Positions 15,771 to 16,287 of a DNA stretch of 16,287 nucleotides are shown one piece after another. The position numbers and the translations under genes are program-made. The notes under the pieces were generated by a model. The model saw only the letters and a program-made list of their open reading frames with translations, was not told the DNA's origin and ran no database searches. The DNA comes from Chitinophagaceae bacterium (GTDB taxonomy: Bacteria > Bacteroidota > Bacteroidia > Chitinophagales > Chitinophagaceae). Position 1 is the first letter of the stretch. Each line of letters starts with the position of its first letter. The stretch covers positions 1-16,287 of the forward strand of contig JAGNOY010000017.1 in the NCBI GenBank assembly GCA_017989935.1, written 5' to 3'.

Positions 15771-16287
15771 TTGAAAGTTCAATACCAAATATTTATCACC
15801 ATACTTTTCCTTGGATATTCTGCTCAATTATCTTACGCGAAACTCAAAGATGATACTCAAAATTTTCAAGCTATTTGTGTAGATCCACAGAATACCATTT
15901 GGGTAGGAACTTCTCAAGGATTATATTATTGGAATAGTAGCGAGTTGAAAAAACTGAAATTTGATTCATTATTAAATGTTACTGAAATATTTTCCTATCA
16001 AAACCATTTACTCATTGGAACTTCGAAAGGTGAAATATTCAAATATTCTATCATAGAGGATAAGTTTCAATATGAAGCTAATTTAAGCAGCGCTATTTCA
16101 AAAATAACTTGTCTTGCTAACACAATATATATTGCGACTAAAGGGAATGGCTTATTTGCTATCAATCAATCAAGGATCGCACATTATACTAAAAGAAAAG
16201 GCTTAAATGATAATTACTTGTATCAAATAGCACAAGATAGTATTGGTCAGTTATGGATTGCTTCTGATAATGCTTTAAATGTAATAA
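15771..16287 (+). CDS. two-component-type beta-propeller protein (5' part; truncated by window end)
   Basis: An open frame of 172 codons runs to the window edge. It opens with TTG at 15771, giving MKVQYQIFITILFLGYSAQLSYA, a good signal peptide. No ATG is available: the frame is closed by TAA at 15750, and the ATG at 15760 is in another frame that stops after four codons. The body shows two-component regulator propeller repeats, such as FQAICVDPQNTIWVGTSQGLYYWN, LLIGTSKGEIFKY and YLYQIAQDSIGQLWIASDNAL. Such propellers form the periplasmic sensor part of hybrid histidine kinases, or of LuxR-type or AraC-type regulators and GGDEF proteins, in Bacteroidota. Which output domain follows cannot be seen. 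It lies 7 bp downstream of the YceI gene, suggesting cotranscription. Confidence 0.82.
   Translation, partial: MKVQYQIFITILFLGYSAQLSYAKLKDDTQNFQAICVDPQNTIWVGTSQGLYYWNSSELKKLKFDSLLNVTEIFSYQNHLLIGTSKGEIFKYSIIEDKFQYEANLSSAISKITCLANTIYIATKGNGLFAINQSRIAHYTKRKGLNDNYLYQIAQDSIGQLWIASDNALNVI

Overview
The window is about 16.3 kb of AT-rich chromosome from a member of the Bacteroidota. The main evidence is two C-terminal type IX secretion sorting domains (one type A, one type B), two CotH-fold secreted proteins, YceI and two-component-type propeller genes, and TAnnTTTG-like -7 promoter elements. Start sites also lack clear Shine-Dalgarno sequences. The class cannot be fixed from the sequence; a Chitinophagia/Sphingobacteriia-like lineage is plausible. 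No mobile-element enzyme, CRISPR array, tRNA or rRNA is visible.

Layout. (1) 236-5239 (+) is a tightly spaced four-gene run: penicillin-binding protein 2 (mrdA), the SEDS glycosyltransferase RodA, a metallo-beta-lactamase-fold hydrolase and IspE. The first two form the elongation peptidoglycan synthase, and IspE makes a precursor of the undecaprenyl lipid carrier that this synthase needs. (2) 5240-5753 has no convincing gene but holds a roughly 315-bp palindromic element with 12-bp perfect terminal inverted repeats. (3) 5754-6381 (-) encodes ribosomal proteins L35 and L20 with a good terminator and without infC upstream. A DMT/EamA transporter gene is divergent to them (6473-7342). (4) 7343-7619 and 9461-9713 hold two related REP-like hairpin elements in opposite orientation. 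They flank a lipoprotein beta-propeller gene (LVIVD repeats) and a small outer-membrane beta-barrel-like gene, which are 2 bp apart. (5) 9714-12187 (-) encodes a CotH-fold protein with a type A sorting tail, followed 2 bp later by an alpha/beta hydrolase. Divergent from it, 12333-15152 (+) encodes a 939-aa multidomain CotH protein with a type B sorting tail. (6) After a clear terminator come a YceI-like exported protein (15224-15763) and, 7 bp later, the 5' part of a two-component-type propeller protein. This last gene starts at a TTG codon and runs off the window end.

Most interesting points. The divergent CotH pair looks like one protein with intact catalytic aspartates and one in which both equivalent positions are changed (D to E, and D-F-N to N-F-E). 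This suggests a secreted kinase/pseudokinase pair carrying different T9SS tails. The intergenic regions hold three kinds of non-coding inverted-repeat element: the 315-bp palindrome, the REP-like hairpins and a TAATACCAAT element. All functional calls rest on reading motifs by eye; no database search was run.
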